DNA of 64,000 nucleotides, taken from NCBI GenBank assembly GCA_016169945.1, contig JADLSH010000382.1, forward strand, positions 620,001-684,000, given 5' to 3'. Positions 1-10,076 of this stretch are shown here, in pieces. The DNA is from Trachythela sp. YZ-2020 (Eukaryota; Cnidaria; Anthozoa; Malacalcyonacea; Clavulariidae). A program made the translations under genes and the position numbers. Below the pieces are notes generated by a model. The model ran no database searches. It was not told where the DNA came from and worked only from the letters and a program-made list of their open reading frames with translations. Positions within the stretch are counted from its first letter, which is position 1. The number at the start of each line of letters is the position of its first letter.

Positions 1-1971
1 AGTGGTTAGTTCGAAAACCAAACTGGTGGCAGTAATAAATTTCAAGTTTATTAGTAAATTCTACCAAACGATTATACATGACCCTTTCATAGATTTTTGA
101 AAAACTAGACAAAATTGAAATTGGTCTATAATTTGTGAATGTATCTACCTCACCAGCTTTAAAAATAGGAATTATTTTAGCTACTTTTAGCTTATCTGGG
201 AATAACCCTGCCTCAAGTGAAGAATTAATTACCAGCATTAATGGTTCAGATATTAATTCAAACGATTTTTTTATGATATGTATAGGTAAGTTGTCGTAGC
301 CAGGTGCTTTTCCATTTTTAAACGACATACATATCTCTCTCAGTTCATTAACAGTTGTAGGTTTAAGGAATATGGTTTCACTGATAGTAGGGCCTAAGAA
401 CTCATGAAATAAACGATTTGTTGGGGGAATCTTACGCGCAAGGGATGGGCCAATTTCAGAAAAATATTTACAAAAATCATTGGCAATTTTAGAGGGTTCA
501 TTGATAGTCATGTTATTTGATCGAAAAGATGACGGTAGTGAGGGCTTTTTACGTTTTAGGTTAGTGACTTCATTTATTAATTTCCATGTTGTTTCAAATC
601 ACTTTTAGCTAATTCAAATTTTTTATCGTAGTAAGTTTTCTTCGATATTCTAATTAGGTGATTCAATTTATTTTTGTATCTCTTATATTGAGAGTCACGT
701 ACAGGGGTAGGGTTTGCGAGATATTTTTTGTATAATTTATTCTTTTTTTTAACGGAAATCAGCAAACCTTTAGTAATCCATGGTAATTTTGATTTCCTAC
801 AAGAATTCAACTTAGATATTTTTAAGGGAAAACAATCCTCAAAATGGCTATAATATTCTTCGGCAAAAACATCGTAAAGTCTATTTGGATCCTGCCCCAT
901 CAAAACCCGAGTCCATTCGACCTGTGATAATTTAGTTTGAAACTTGATCATATTTAAATCGTTGTAATCCCGAGTATAATAAGTGGTTTCGTTGTTTGGT
1001 TTCTCAAATTTAGTACCAGATAACGCAAACACAGGTAGGTGGTCGGATAAGTCGTTTAGAATAATTCCATTTACAATATTTTGTGTAAAACAATTTGTAA
1101 ATATGTTATCAATTAGTGTTGCTGAATGAGAAGTTAGCCGCGTTGGCTTATTAATAAGAGGAATAAACATATGTAAAAAAATTATAAATTCTTGTGTATA
1201 CGCATGATGATCACAATGAAGTAAGTCCAAATTAAAATCTCCCATTATGTAGCATTGTTTGTTGTCTTTGGAAATAATGGAAAGAATTTTATTAAAGTCT
1301 TCAATAAATGAGACAAGGTTTTGGTTGGGTGGTCGGTAAACAGTTCCTACAATAATGTTTTTCCCAAGAGGGTTTGAAATTTCAACAAACAGGGACTCAA
1401 TTACTTCAGGATTAGAAATATTACAGTCTTGAATTAATTTGTACTGAAAATAATCACCTAGGTAAAGACCTACACCACCGCCTGTTTTACCTCGGCGATG
1501 ATTGCTAATGAAGTTATAACCAGGCAGATTTACCATATTAAAAGTATCATCGTTTAGCCAGGTTTCAGACACTCCAATTACAGAAAATGAGTCGAGCAAA
1601 TTTGTGGTTAAAACTCTAAACCTATCAAAATTACCAATGAGACTTCTACAATTTATATGCAAAAAAGACATTCCCGAATTACATGGTTTGTCCGTTACAA
1701 GTTCATTAACTTCACTTTCAATCATGTACCTACTATTAGGTGGCATTAGTTCGTTAAAGTTTAAATCTGGGTCAAGATTAGTTATAAATGAGTTCTCTAA
1801 AGTAGAAGGCAGATATTCAATTGGATTAAATATTAAAGATTCCAAACGATCTAGGTCAAAATTTAGTGGACCATGATCAAACTCATACAATACTGCATTA
1901 AAGGCAGTATCATCCAGGTGATTAAATGGCAGAGGTGACTCGCTTTCAATCAAAGAATTATTAACAGCCAT
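1..1971 (-). pseudogene. LINE ORF2: endonuclease plus start of reverse transcriptase, frameshifted
   Basis: ORF2 encodes the enzyme that nicks the target and copies the RNA. Residues about 101-315 of the open frame are the endonuclease: SFLHINCRS at 102-110, SETW at 135-138, VYRPPNQN at 211-218, GDFNLDLL at 244-251 and SDHLPV at 309-314. These match the conserved Glu, Asp-Asn and SDH catalytic positions of this family. The frame stops at 577, but the RT continues at once in another frame: the stretch from about 590 down to 1 reads through typical early RT blocks, including GKAPGYDNLP and NYRPISILSS, and ends near a GFR motif. A one-base-scale frameshift therefore sits near 585-600. It may be real decay or a sequence error. 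The catalytic YxDD box would lie beyond the left edge. The start at 1971 follows ORF1 closely, as expected for a bicistronic LINE. Confidence 0.85.
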
Positions 1972-2015
1972 TATTAAATATAATTATACTTATCTTATCT
2001 TCAAAAAGAAGATAG

Positions 2016-2846
2016 TTATAAACTTTGTTCTTGAGATAACAATTGAGCAAGATCCTCTCGTTTTGTAAGCTTGATAACAACATCACCCTCGGATTTGCGC
2101 AAACAAATGGCTTTATTTCTAACCCAACAAAACTTGAAGTTATTCTCGCGTTTGTATTTGTTCGCCTCAAACAAGAGTTCCTGTAGACGTGGGGGTAGAT
2201 GTTCATAGATACCAAGATGATTAACTTGCACTTCTGAGGAGAAACCAAGTTGTTGTGGTTGAACGTTGCCAGTTTCCCTTCTGAGAGCAAGAACCCTTTC
2301 CTTAGCCAAGCGACGGACGAATTTACAGACTATTGCACTCGGCCGATTTGTTTGCCTTCTCGCAAGGACTCGATGTGAAATGTCTATGTCCTGTTCTGTA
2401 ACTTCAGCTCCGATCGCGGCGAACAAATTCAAACACAATTTCGTTGTGTTTTCAGCTGATTCGTTCTCACCTTGCTGTGGCATGCCGACGATTTTCAGAT
2501 TGTATTGATAGCTGTAGTCCTCCATTTGTTCAACGGAGGTCATAATAACTTCGCATTTCTTAGATATCATGCTGACTTGCTTTTTTATATCTGTGAGATC
2601 TTGGATCACGTTATTTTTTAACACAATAATATCATCGTATTGAGCGCTTATGAATTCGATAGACTTGGTTTTATCGGCTGCCTCAGACCGATTAGTTGCA
2701 TGGTTGACTTCTTGTCCGGTAGAAGAATCGGCCATGTTGTCTTTTTTCTTTGACACTTCGTTTGTAATTTTATCCAGCCTTTCTTCTAGTGCCGTGATCT
2801 CGCTTCTCAGTGCTTGGTTCTCTTTCCGAAGCTTAGCAGTTGCCAT
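2016..2846 (-). CDS. LINE ORF1 protein (coiled coil plus L1-ORF1-like RNA-binding domain)
   Basis: A 276-aa open frame. Residues 1-36 form a heptad-rich charged coiled coil (many Leu, Glu, Lys), expected to oligomerise. A polar linker follows, then a region beginning YSYQYNLKIVGMP at 111-123. With DIDISHRV at 153-160 and PSAIVCKFV at 169-177 it has the layout of the RRM-like domain of L1-type ORF1 proteins found in several LINE clades. The family role is to bind the element RNA as a chaperone in the ribonucleoprotein. It lies directly upstream of ORF2. The frame is intact, so this copy is fairly young. The assignment is from motif layout only. Confidence 0.8.
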   Translation of the reverse strand: MATAKLRKENQALRSEITALEERLDKITNEVSKKKDNMADSSTGQEVNHATNRSEAADKTKSIEFISAQYDDIIVLKNNVIQDLTDIKKQVSMISKKCEVIMTSVEQMEDYSYQYNLKIVGMPQQGENESAENTTKLCLNLFAAIGAEVTEQDIDISHRVLARRQTNRPSAIVCKFVRRLAKERVLALRRETGNVQPQQLGFSSEVQVNHLGIYEHLPPRLQELLFEANKYKRENNFKFCWVRNKAICLRKSEGDVVIKLTKREDLAQLLSQEQSL

Positions 2847-3633
2847 AAAATAATATTAGGTAGTTGTATGATGTGAATAAGTAGTTTAACGGAGCACAAA
2901 ATACACGTCTGCTCACAACCTAACAGCACATAGGGTCTGCCAGTTAATGGGTTAACTATACAATATTTTAGTATTTTTTGGTTTTCAGTTCTTTAGTACA
3001 GTAATCCCCATTGATAGTTTTCTTTACACACAACCAGGCAAGATCCTTTTACTTTTCATGAATAACTGCTCAGCCATAATAACCAGGAATTACATCTACA
3101 ATATTAGACAAGAAGCCAATAAACATTCAACCCCACTCAGACACCAATTTTTATTTAGTTGGAGAAGTAAACATAAAGATCATTGTCAAATTCTAGGTCC
3201 AATTTGTCCCATAAATATGTAGGCAAAATGAAATGAAAATATCAAATCTTTAATCTATACTATGAAGAATACCGTGTCAATACTGCGGTTTCAACAAAAT
3301 ATCTTGCTGCAAACTTCTATATAAAAGTAAACTGTATTGGCACTCTGGTGTCCTGGCGACCCCCATAAGCTATCTAAGAATTGCAACATTTTCATTGAGA
3401 ATTAAAACATCAAAATTACTCTCTTACCTTTCTCATTTATACTTCCGATGCACACAGTTGGATTTATTCACCAAAATCGCTTAAAAGCGCGATTTAGTAG
3501 GCGGCCGTCAACTTCCGACGTGTGTCGGCAGCGCCAAAAACATCAAAGGAGTGATCCTTCTATTCATTCCTTTTAATTTTTTTAATTCTATTTTTCGTTT
3601 ACTGTTCAATATAGGCCTTCAGTTACTGCAATC
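2847..3633. other. LINE 5' flank and unassigned sequence
   Basis: No reading frame or RNA gene could be supported here. The part next to 2847 is probably LINE 5' UTR. A short stretch at about 2933-2955 (GCCAGTTAATGGGTTAAC) also occurs twice in the intronic minisatellite near 31540-31680. The block at 3480-3540 is CpG-rich compared with its surroundings. Confidence 0.5.
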
Positions 3634-4964
3634 TTGGAAAAAATAGTCAATTCAAATTTCAAAACATATCGTCAAAATATGCAATTAATCTCAATCAAAT
3701 CTAGAATTGCCCTAAATTTCGCCCCCCCGCCCAGAACAATGTTGGTTCAGGTTGTGTCGATTTGCAAGGGATACGGCCTCAATACCAACATTGTACAAGG
3801 GGGAGAGGGGAAATAATATCAAAATTCAAAGTCTACGAATTTTTCCCAAGATTGTCTGAAAAAAGAGAACGATTATGATTTTTTCTGATGTTAATTGAAC
3901 GTTTATTTCCAAAATATAGCTTAAGAAATATATGGAATCGTATATCGGGAATATAGTTTAAGGCTTCAGGAAACGTTTTCGGATGACGGAGGGTGGGGGC
4001 CTCCAGTTGGGGGTGTGTGATGTGGCCTGCGTTTTGTTGTATATATATGGTATGCTAAGGTGATGTGTATTTTATTGTACTACCTAAACGTAATTTACTG
4101 GATTTATAGTCAAGTGTACACTTAGTAGCGACATGAGAACCGTATTTTGATTGAGTCACTTAATAATGTAGTATTTCTCACTGGCCAAAAAAGCTCCCAA
4201 AAAAGTATCTTTGGAACATTCCGTTCAAATTAGGGCTGCATACCAACTGTCAAAAATTCCGTTTCAAGAGATCTTTTAGCTTCTAGCCATCTTTTTGGAC
4301 CACTGAGCTTCAAGGCGACATGGTAGTGAAAACCAACCTAGTGTTGTGGAACGACCTTGCTGCGTTTCGATGTGAATGCGGCGACTACAACTAGCATTAG
4401 CACTAAATGATTCTCTGGTCGGAAACTTCTGCAAATCGGCTTTGCTGTAAGTGATTACATATGTCCTTCTTGGTTTAGATTTATCCCTCTCGTCTGTTAA
4501 CTGTAATGTTTAGCTAAATCGTAAATACAGATTATAACTTTACCGTTTTACCATCAGAAAAGTAAACAAACCGATCGTATTCGATGAGCCAGCGAGATAG
4601 CCTGTGCGTGACGCAGAATCGTATGCCATGCCCCCCACACATATCTGTCCAACCCCCCTAAAGAAAAGTATTTCTAGTTACCCGGATTTCCTGTATGTTT
4701 TAAGTTTACAATACAATCGAATTGGACAAATCATTTAATGATCAAAACATTAAATTTCCCTTGTACGTTTTCCGTGTTTAGAGACAATCTTGGAAAAAAT
4801 ATTCGTAGACTTTTTGAAAAGTCTATTCAAATTTCAAAACATATCGTCAAAATATGCAATTAATCTCAATCAAATCTAGTAATTGCCCTAAATTTCGCCC
4901 CCTTCCCCCCCCTAGACCACATTGACAGGGGGGGTAAATAATATCAAAATTCAAAGTCTACGAA
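3634..4964 (+). repeat. Left part of 1.1-kb satellite array: partial unit then one full unit
   Basis: From 3634 to 3834 the sequence matches the tail of the unit found in tandem at 14274-18797, but with a different GC-rich stretch at about 3720-3810 that holds the inverted pair ACAATGTTGGT / ACCAACATTGT. A full unit runs from 3835 to about 4960, where it is interrupted by the 9.3-kb insertion. No coding potential is seen. The last six bases (TACGAA, 4959-4964) are the left copy of the target duplication. Confidence 0.85.
4959..4964. repeat. Target site duplication TACGAA, left copy (right copy 14273-14278)
   Basis: The same six bases flank both ends of the insertion, while intact satellite junctions at about 15391-15397 and 17642-17648 carry the site once. 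Confidence 0.9.
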
Positions 4965-5200
4965 AGTAGTATGGAGCGGGGCTTAATGGACCCAGTTTTA
5001 TGCGTAAAATTTAACGAGTTATCCCTGCATAATTCATGAGTTAATTATGTTAATGATCTGAATTAATTAATTCATTTCCGAGGATAATCCGAACAATTCC
5101 GAGTATGAGTTATGCATATTAATGAGCATTTATAATTAGATTCATTCCGACGACGTTAAAACAACGAGAGGTTTCCGACAGTTCGCCATTTTGTTCCAAG
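4965..5200 (+). repeat. Terminal inverted repeat end and leader of the left arm (mirror 14037-14272)
   Basis: The AT-rich leader between the terminus and the first gene contains palindromic AATTAATTAATT-type runs and repeats of ATGAGTTA/TTAATGAGC. It is identical in mirror image at the right end. Because genes lie inside the repeat, the terminal inverted repeat is at least 1.67 kb without net gaps and extends with small indels to about 3.9 kb. Confidence 0.8.
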
Positions 5201-5584
5201 ATGGCAGAACAGCTAATTCTGGATGTTTTTAAGGAAAATAATGTAGAATTAACGCAGGATACTTTACGGTTTTATATAAAACTGCTTTTAGAAAAGCATG
5301 AACATACATATAACTCCATGATATGTAGTATTGTAAGAGATAATGTGTTTGAAAATTTATGTCAAACATATGAAGAGACTAAGCCTTTAAATTCTGGTAG
5401 AATTATGGCTTACTTGGCTTTAGTTTACAAAGTGAGCGATTTTTGTGACACTGAAACAGTGCGAGAAGCCGTTCGAATATGTGTAGACGATTTAAAACAA
5501 TTTGATTTAGCGAGCTATGAAATTAAACTGTCTTGGTTTCAACGCTTAATTTCATGGTTAGTGTTACAGCTTAACCGCGTGTAA
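5201..5584 (+). CDS. Bcl-2-like small protein (127 aa), left-arm copy
   Basis: An all-helical 127-aa protein starting at an ATG. Residues about 56-76 contain ETKPLNSGRIMAYLALVY, which resembles the BH1 motif of Bcl-2 proteins (Asn-x-Gly-Arg-Ile followed by hydrophobic residues). The C-terminal SWFQRLISWLVLQL lies where BH2 would be and is also hydrophobic enough to contact membranes. The length suits a minimal viral Bcl-2 fold. Viral members of this family sit at mitochondria or ER and restrain host cell death; Bcl-2 homologues have been reported in adintovirus-like elements. A clear BH3-like motif was not found. An identical copy lies at 13653-14036 on the minus strand, and a truncated third is fused to the zinc-finger gene. 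The fold call is inferred from one motif and helix pattern. Confidence 0.5.
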   Translation: MAEQLILDVFKENNVELTQDTLRFYIKLLLEKHEHTYNSMICSIVRDNVFENLCQTYEETKPLNSGRIMAYLALVYKVSDFCDTETVREAVRICVDDLKQFDLASYEIKLSWFQRLISWLVLQLNRV

Positions 5585-5933
5585 TTTGAATATCACTAAT
5601 TGGAATTGAATAGCGAAAGTCATTAAGAAGTCATTAACTGTTGTACATGGGTGAACACATTGTACTTTAACGACATTGCCCAAACCATTAATTTTCCTCA
5701 TTGACTTTAAATTGCTTAAGCAGGACAGAAAGACTGAACACATTGTACTTTAACGACAGTGCCCAAACTTGATTTTTCTGAGCTTGTACAAAAAGGTTGT
5801 TAACGACTGGACTAGCCTGATCTTGTAGTTCTCTACACGGCGAAGTAGGGAGCACACATAGATAGCACAAATTGAAAACTTTCGCTTTGGAGCAACAACG
5901 TAAAAATCGTCGAAGTTGTACTTTAAAAAAAAA
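5585..5933. promoter_or_regulatory. Intergenic segment with a duplicated 33-bp motif
   Basis: Two near-identical direct copies containing CACATTGTACTTTAACGACA lie at about 5653-5686 and 5735-5768, between the Bcl-like gene and the next ORF, and mirror copies exist in the other arms. A third GTACTTTAA lies just before the next ORF (about 5918). The placement suggests a shared control or processing signal, but no function is shown. Confidence 0.35.
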
Positions 5934-6323
5934 ATGTTGCAAGATGATATTTACATGGTTGACGAAAGTCGATTATGTCGGAACCCCCTCAAATTGTTGG
6001 AAGCAATTTACGCTGATACAGTTGCAAATGAAATTACGCAGTTGTGCCAGGAAAACGAATGTAATATAGACGAAGGATGGCAGACGTACGGTATAGAAGC
6101 TATAGAACGTGTTAATAGCAAGCATTTGGTTTGGGACTCGTTTGTCGAGGCTGCAAGAATACTGAAAATCAATTGCCACGAAAACGTCCTTGAGCGTTTA
6201 AGAGAATTAAAAAAGGCACCAGAACACATGTTCGTTTACGACTTGGAAGAATCGTATCACTGTAAAAAGAGCCACCAATTTCAATGCATCCTAAATTATT
6301 TATCTTTTTGGAGGGAAAAGTAA
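5934..6323 (+). CDS. Unrecognised 129-aa protein, left-arm copy (ORF B)
   Basis: The ATG at 5934 follows a run of ten A. The protein is acidic and predicted helical, with Cys at about residues 15, 37 and 42, a central WQTYGIEAIERV stretch and a C-terminal Cys-Lys-Lys segment. No domain was recognised. It is in the same orientation as the Bcl-like gene, about 350 bases downstream. The gene is present three times: here, at 9341-9727 and at 12914-13303. The first and last are identical in length. The middle copy has small deletions that change the last twenty or so residues, so the true C-terminus is uncertain. Conservation of the frame in all copies suggests a real gene, although recent duplication would also explain it. 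Confidence 0.5.
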   Translation: MLQDDIYMVDESRLCRNPLKLLEAIYADTVANEITQLCQENECNIDEGWQTYGIEAIERVNSKHLVWDSFVEAARILKINCHENVLERLRELKKAPEHMFVYDLEESYHCKKSHQFQCILNYLSFWREK

Positions 6324-6635
6324 ACAAGTCAAGGATATCGAATGCTCATATCCGTACGTGGTCAGGCAATATTTCTATAGTAAAAAGTAGTTGACGTGTT
6401 ATTATAATTATAAAGAGGTTAAGGCGATAAACTTTTAATTCCACCTTTGGGATAACTTTACTTTACATTAAAAGTTATACGTAAAGCATACTGTAACTAA
6501 ACATTCAGTTATATTACGTGTGCATGCGCAATTGAAAATAGAGAAAATATACGTCTTGTGTACAATTTTATTAAAATATTATTACACTTCGCATAGAGTA
6601 TATTATATCTGTTTATATAATGTAGTTGAGGAAGT

Positions 6636-7216
6636 CTAGTCTGAATCAGTATTTTCGCCCTCTTCAATATAAGCATTGTCTTTTAAAAGACGTTTCAGAA
6701 GAAACTTTCTTTTATCAACGGCTGCTTCCAAAGCCTCATCATGATCAAAGTCGTCACTGTTTATAAACACATCTCTCGTGTTCATTACTTTTTTATGTAC
6801 ATGATTCCTCCTAAGCTGTCTCATCCACAATAGACGTTCCAGATAAACACTTTCGAGCTCTTTTTGTAGTTTAGGTAATATCAACGCGTACGCTTGCTTG
6901 TTGGAAGTTTCGTCATCAAGACCGTTTTCGATAAGATTCTGTTTTATTTCTTCGTACTCGCTGGCAAATCTTTGTTTTGCTTCCTCTATTAATGGTTTCA
7001 AGGATCACTTTCATCTTCTAATTCAGATCCTGATTCATTTCCATCTACCTCAGAATTTTGTGCATTATCACTATTTGACGCTTCGTCATCTGACTCCATG
7101 GGTACGGAATTGTGATCTGTATCCGACTCTTCCTCTCGGAATGGGCAGTATTCGTTTTCGTGTCTGCGCAAATTAAAGCGACGATTAAAAGATTTACCAC
7201 AAAACTTGCAGCTCAT
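6636..7216 (-). pseudogene. C2HC zinc-finger/acidic protein, left-arm copy, one-base frameshift
   Basis: The mirror of the intact 193-aa gene at 12020-12601. The start codon lies at 7216-7214. The finger and acidic region are readable down to about 7000, where one C is missing (TTTCAAGG instead of TTTCCAAGG), and the remaining frame continues to a stop at 6636. It converges with ORF B across a 310-bp AT-rich gap. Because the rest of the arm is nearly identical to the mirror copy, the missing base may be a homopolymer sequencing error rather than a true break. Confidence 0.65.
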
Positions 7217-8451
7217 CACTCTAGCACTGTTAGTAGCAAATGAGGATTTTAAGAAAATTATTGCCTCATGAGCACTTGCTCTGTTGTATAGCTCATGAAT
7301 GACGTAGCGTTGGCATGAACAAGCTCACGACGACCACTCATAATTACTCATACCCCATGAGCACTCTGAAATGCTCATTTTCGTTGAGCAGAGATAAAAG
7401 ATGGCCCGAGCAAGACGAAAACATGATCCATTAATTGACTTAATTATACGAAAATACAATCTCTCAAGATGCGACTATAGCGAAATTAACTTGCGGATAT
7501 AAGTAATGTTCTATTTAATACTTGTAATGTTGCATACATCTCTCACCAATAACTTCTATATTATTCTTCTATACATTATTTTCGTTCAGCTTGGGCCACT
7601 ACTCATATATGCTCAATGTAAATGAACATTGTAAGCCCAGTATTTTTATGAGTTCTGTATGAATAAGTTTAATAACATATCGTGAGCGTAGTTCAGCCGT
7701 GCTCAATCGATCCCTTCCGAGCGAGCCAAAAAGCAGTTAATGTAAAGTCAACAGGGTTGATTGGCAATACAAAGCAATACCGCAAAGCGAAAATCATTTT
7801 ACGACCAAGAGTTGAGAACAGGCCTAGTTTCAGGTTAATCTATTTGGTGTCTTCTAAAAAGACCGCTTGGTTTTTGAGCCTATACTATCCGTAGCAGACA
7901 TGAATATCCTTTCTGTCTAATCTAGTATGCGGCTAAGTGGGGTGTTGAAGGCAGACATAAGGACCAAGTCACTCAAAGTCAGTAATGGATCATGTTTTCG
8001 TCTTGCTCGGGCCATCTATTATGTCTGCTCAACGAAAATGAGCACTTCAGAATGCTCGTAAGGCATGAGTAATCATGAGTGGTCGTCGTGAGCTTGTCCA
8101 CAAAAGTGTTGAAAATACTATATCTTCGTACTTTTCAACTCGGCTTCCAGCAGCCAGCAGTCGTTTGGAGCATTGTTGGCAAAGTAGATAGGGCATGAAA
8201 ATTCTTACAGGTCTGGTAGCCAGTCTGAATGAGTTACGGGACATCTGGCATGTTTTCGTCTTGCTCGGGCCATCTTTTATCTCTGCTCAACGAAAATGAG
8301 CATTTCAGAGTGCTCATGGGGTATGAGTAATTATGAGTGGTCGTCGAGCTTGTCTACGTCAACGCTCATTCATGAGCTATACAACAGAGCAAGTGCTCAT
8401 GAGGCAATAATTTTCTTAAAATCCTCATTTGCTACTAACAGTGCTAGAGTG
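7217..8451. promoter_or_regulatory. Central spacer of the left half with divergent upstream regions rich in GCTCA/TGAGC
   Basis: The spacer separates two divergent zinc-finger copies. Each gene is preceded by about 200 bp densely sprinkled with GCTCA and TGAGC half-sites, many forming palindromes such as GCTCATTCATGAGC. Two direct, diverged copies of a block containing TTTTCGTCTTGCTCGGGCCA start near 7990 and 8250, and an inverted copy ends near 7435; a more distant relative is at about 7580-7640. No convincing gene was found in the spacer. Confidence 0.5.
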
Positions 8452-9003
8452 ATGAGCTGCAAGTTTTGTGGTAAATCTTTTAATCGTCGCTTTAATTTGC
8501 GCAGACACGAAAACGAATACTGCCCATTCCGAGAGGAAGAGTCGGATACAGATCACAATTCCGTACCCATGGAGTCAGATGACGAAGCGTCAAATAGTGA
8601 TAATGCACAAAATTCTGAGGTAGATGGAAATGAATCAGGATCTGAATTAGAAGATGAAAGTGATCCTTGGAAACCATTAATAGAGGAAGCAAAACAAAGA
8701 TTTGCCAGCGAGTACGAAGAAATAAAACAGAATCTTATCGAAAACGGTCTTGATGACGAAACTTCCAACAAGCAAGCGTACGCGTTGATATTACCTAAAC
8801 TACAAAAAGAGCTCGAAAGTGTTTATCTGGAACGTCTATTGTGGATGAGACAGCTTAGGAGGAATCATGTACATAAAAAAGTAATGAACACGAGAGATGT
8901 GTTTATAAACAGTGACGACTTTGATCATGATGAGGCTTTGAAGCAGCCGTTGATAAAGAAAGTTTCTTCTGAAACGTCTTTTAAAAGACAATGCTTATAT
9001 TGA
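8452..9003 (+). pseudogene. C2HC zinc-finger/acidic protein, second copy, frameshifted C-terminus
   Basis: It matches the intact copy at 12020-12601 up to about residue 165, then two single-base deletions in short homopolymer runs (near 8940 and 8962) change the last residues and the frame stops at 9003 instead of running to the usual terminal acidic tail. The downstream sequence to 9340 still matches the mirror copy with further one-base gaps, again suggesting a poorly polished duplicate or early decay. Confidence 0.65.
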
Positions 9004-9340
9004 AGAGGGCGAAAATACTGATTCAGACTAGACTTCCTCAACTACATTATATAAACAGATATAATATACTCTATGCGAAGTGTAATAATATTTTAATAAA
9101 ATTGTACACAAGACGTATATTTTCTATTTTCAATTGCGCATGCACACGTAATATAACTGAATGTTTAGTTACAGTATGCTTTACGTATAACTTTTAATGT
9201 AAAGTAAAGTTATCCCAAAGGTGGAATTAAAAGTTTATCGCCTTAACCTCTTTATAATTATAATAACACGTCAACTACTTTTACTATAGAAATATTGCCT
9301 GACCACGTACGGATATGAGCATTCGATATCCTTGACTTGT

Positions 9341-9727
9341 TTACTTTTCCTCCAAAAAGATAAATAATTTAGGATGCATTGAAATTGGTGGCTTTTTACA
9401 GTGATACGATTCTTCCAAGTCGTAAACGAACATGTGTTCTGGTGCCTTTTTTAATTCTCTTAAACGCTCAAGGACGTTTTCGTGGCAATTGATTTTCAGT
9501 ATTCTTGCAGCCTCGACAAACGAGTCCCAAACCAAATGCTTGCTATTAACACGTTCTATAGCTTCTATACCGTACGTCTGCCATCCTTCGTCTATATTAC
9601 ATTCGTTTTCCTGGCACAACTGCGTAATTTCATTTGCAACTGTATCAGCGTAAATTGCTTCCAACAATTTGAGGGGGTTCCGACATAATCGACTTTCGTC
9701 AACCATGTAAATATCATCTTGCAACAT
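9341..9727 (-). CDS. ORF B, middle copy, altered C-terminus
   Basis: The same 110 N-terminal residues as the arm copies. Small deletions near 9350 and 9394 shift the frame twice, giving a different C-terminal segment and a stop at 9341. No domain was recognised. It is the only copy without a mirror partner, because the partner was lost at the junction at 10343. Confidence 0.45.
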   Translation of the reverse strand: MLQDDIYMVDESRLCRNPLKLLEAIYADTVANEITQLCQENECNIDEGWQTYGIEAIERVNSKHLVWDSFVEAARILKINCHENVLERLRELKKAPEHMFVYDLEESYHCKKPPISMHPKLFIFLEEK

Positions 9728-10076
9728 TTTTTTTTTAAAGTACAACTTCGACGATTTTTACGTTGTTGCTCCAAAGCGAAAGTTTTCAATTTGTGCTATC
9801 TATGTGTGCTCCCTACTTCGCCGTGTAGAGAACTACAAGATCAGGCTAGTCCAGTCGTTAACAACCTTTTTGTACAAGCTCAGAAAAATCAAGTTTGGGC
9901 ACTGTCGTTAAAGTACAATGTGTTCAGTCTTTCTGTCCTGCTTAAGCAATTTAAAGTCAATGAGGAAAATTAATGGTTTGGGCAATGTCGTTAAAGTACA
10001 ATGTGTTCACCCATGTACAACAGTTAATGACTTCTTAATGACTTTCGCTATTCAATTCCAATTAGTGATATTCAAA

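Larger units (their letters stand above)
1..2850 (-). mobile_element. CR1/L2-like non-LTR retrotransposon, 5' portion, running off the left edge
   Basis: Two consecutive minus-strand reading frames have the order and content of a LINE: an ORF1 with a coiled coil and an RNA-binding fold, then 44 bases later an ORF2 with an apurinic-type endonuclease followed by reverse-transcriptase blocks. The RT catalytic core and the 3' end lie outside the window. No target duplication can be seen because one end is missing. The 5' boundary is not defined; the coding part starts at 2846. The clade call (CR1/L2 group) is inferred from the endonuclease style and two-ORF layout, not from a tree. Confidence 0.85.

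Noticed and set aside
7682..7894. ORF in the central spacer of the palindromic element, mirrored at 11345-11557
   Set aside because: No ATG-supported start with a domain; it is non-ATG at its listed start and shows no family resemblance.
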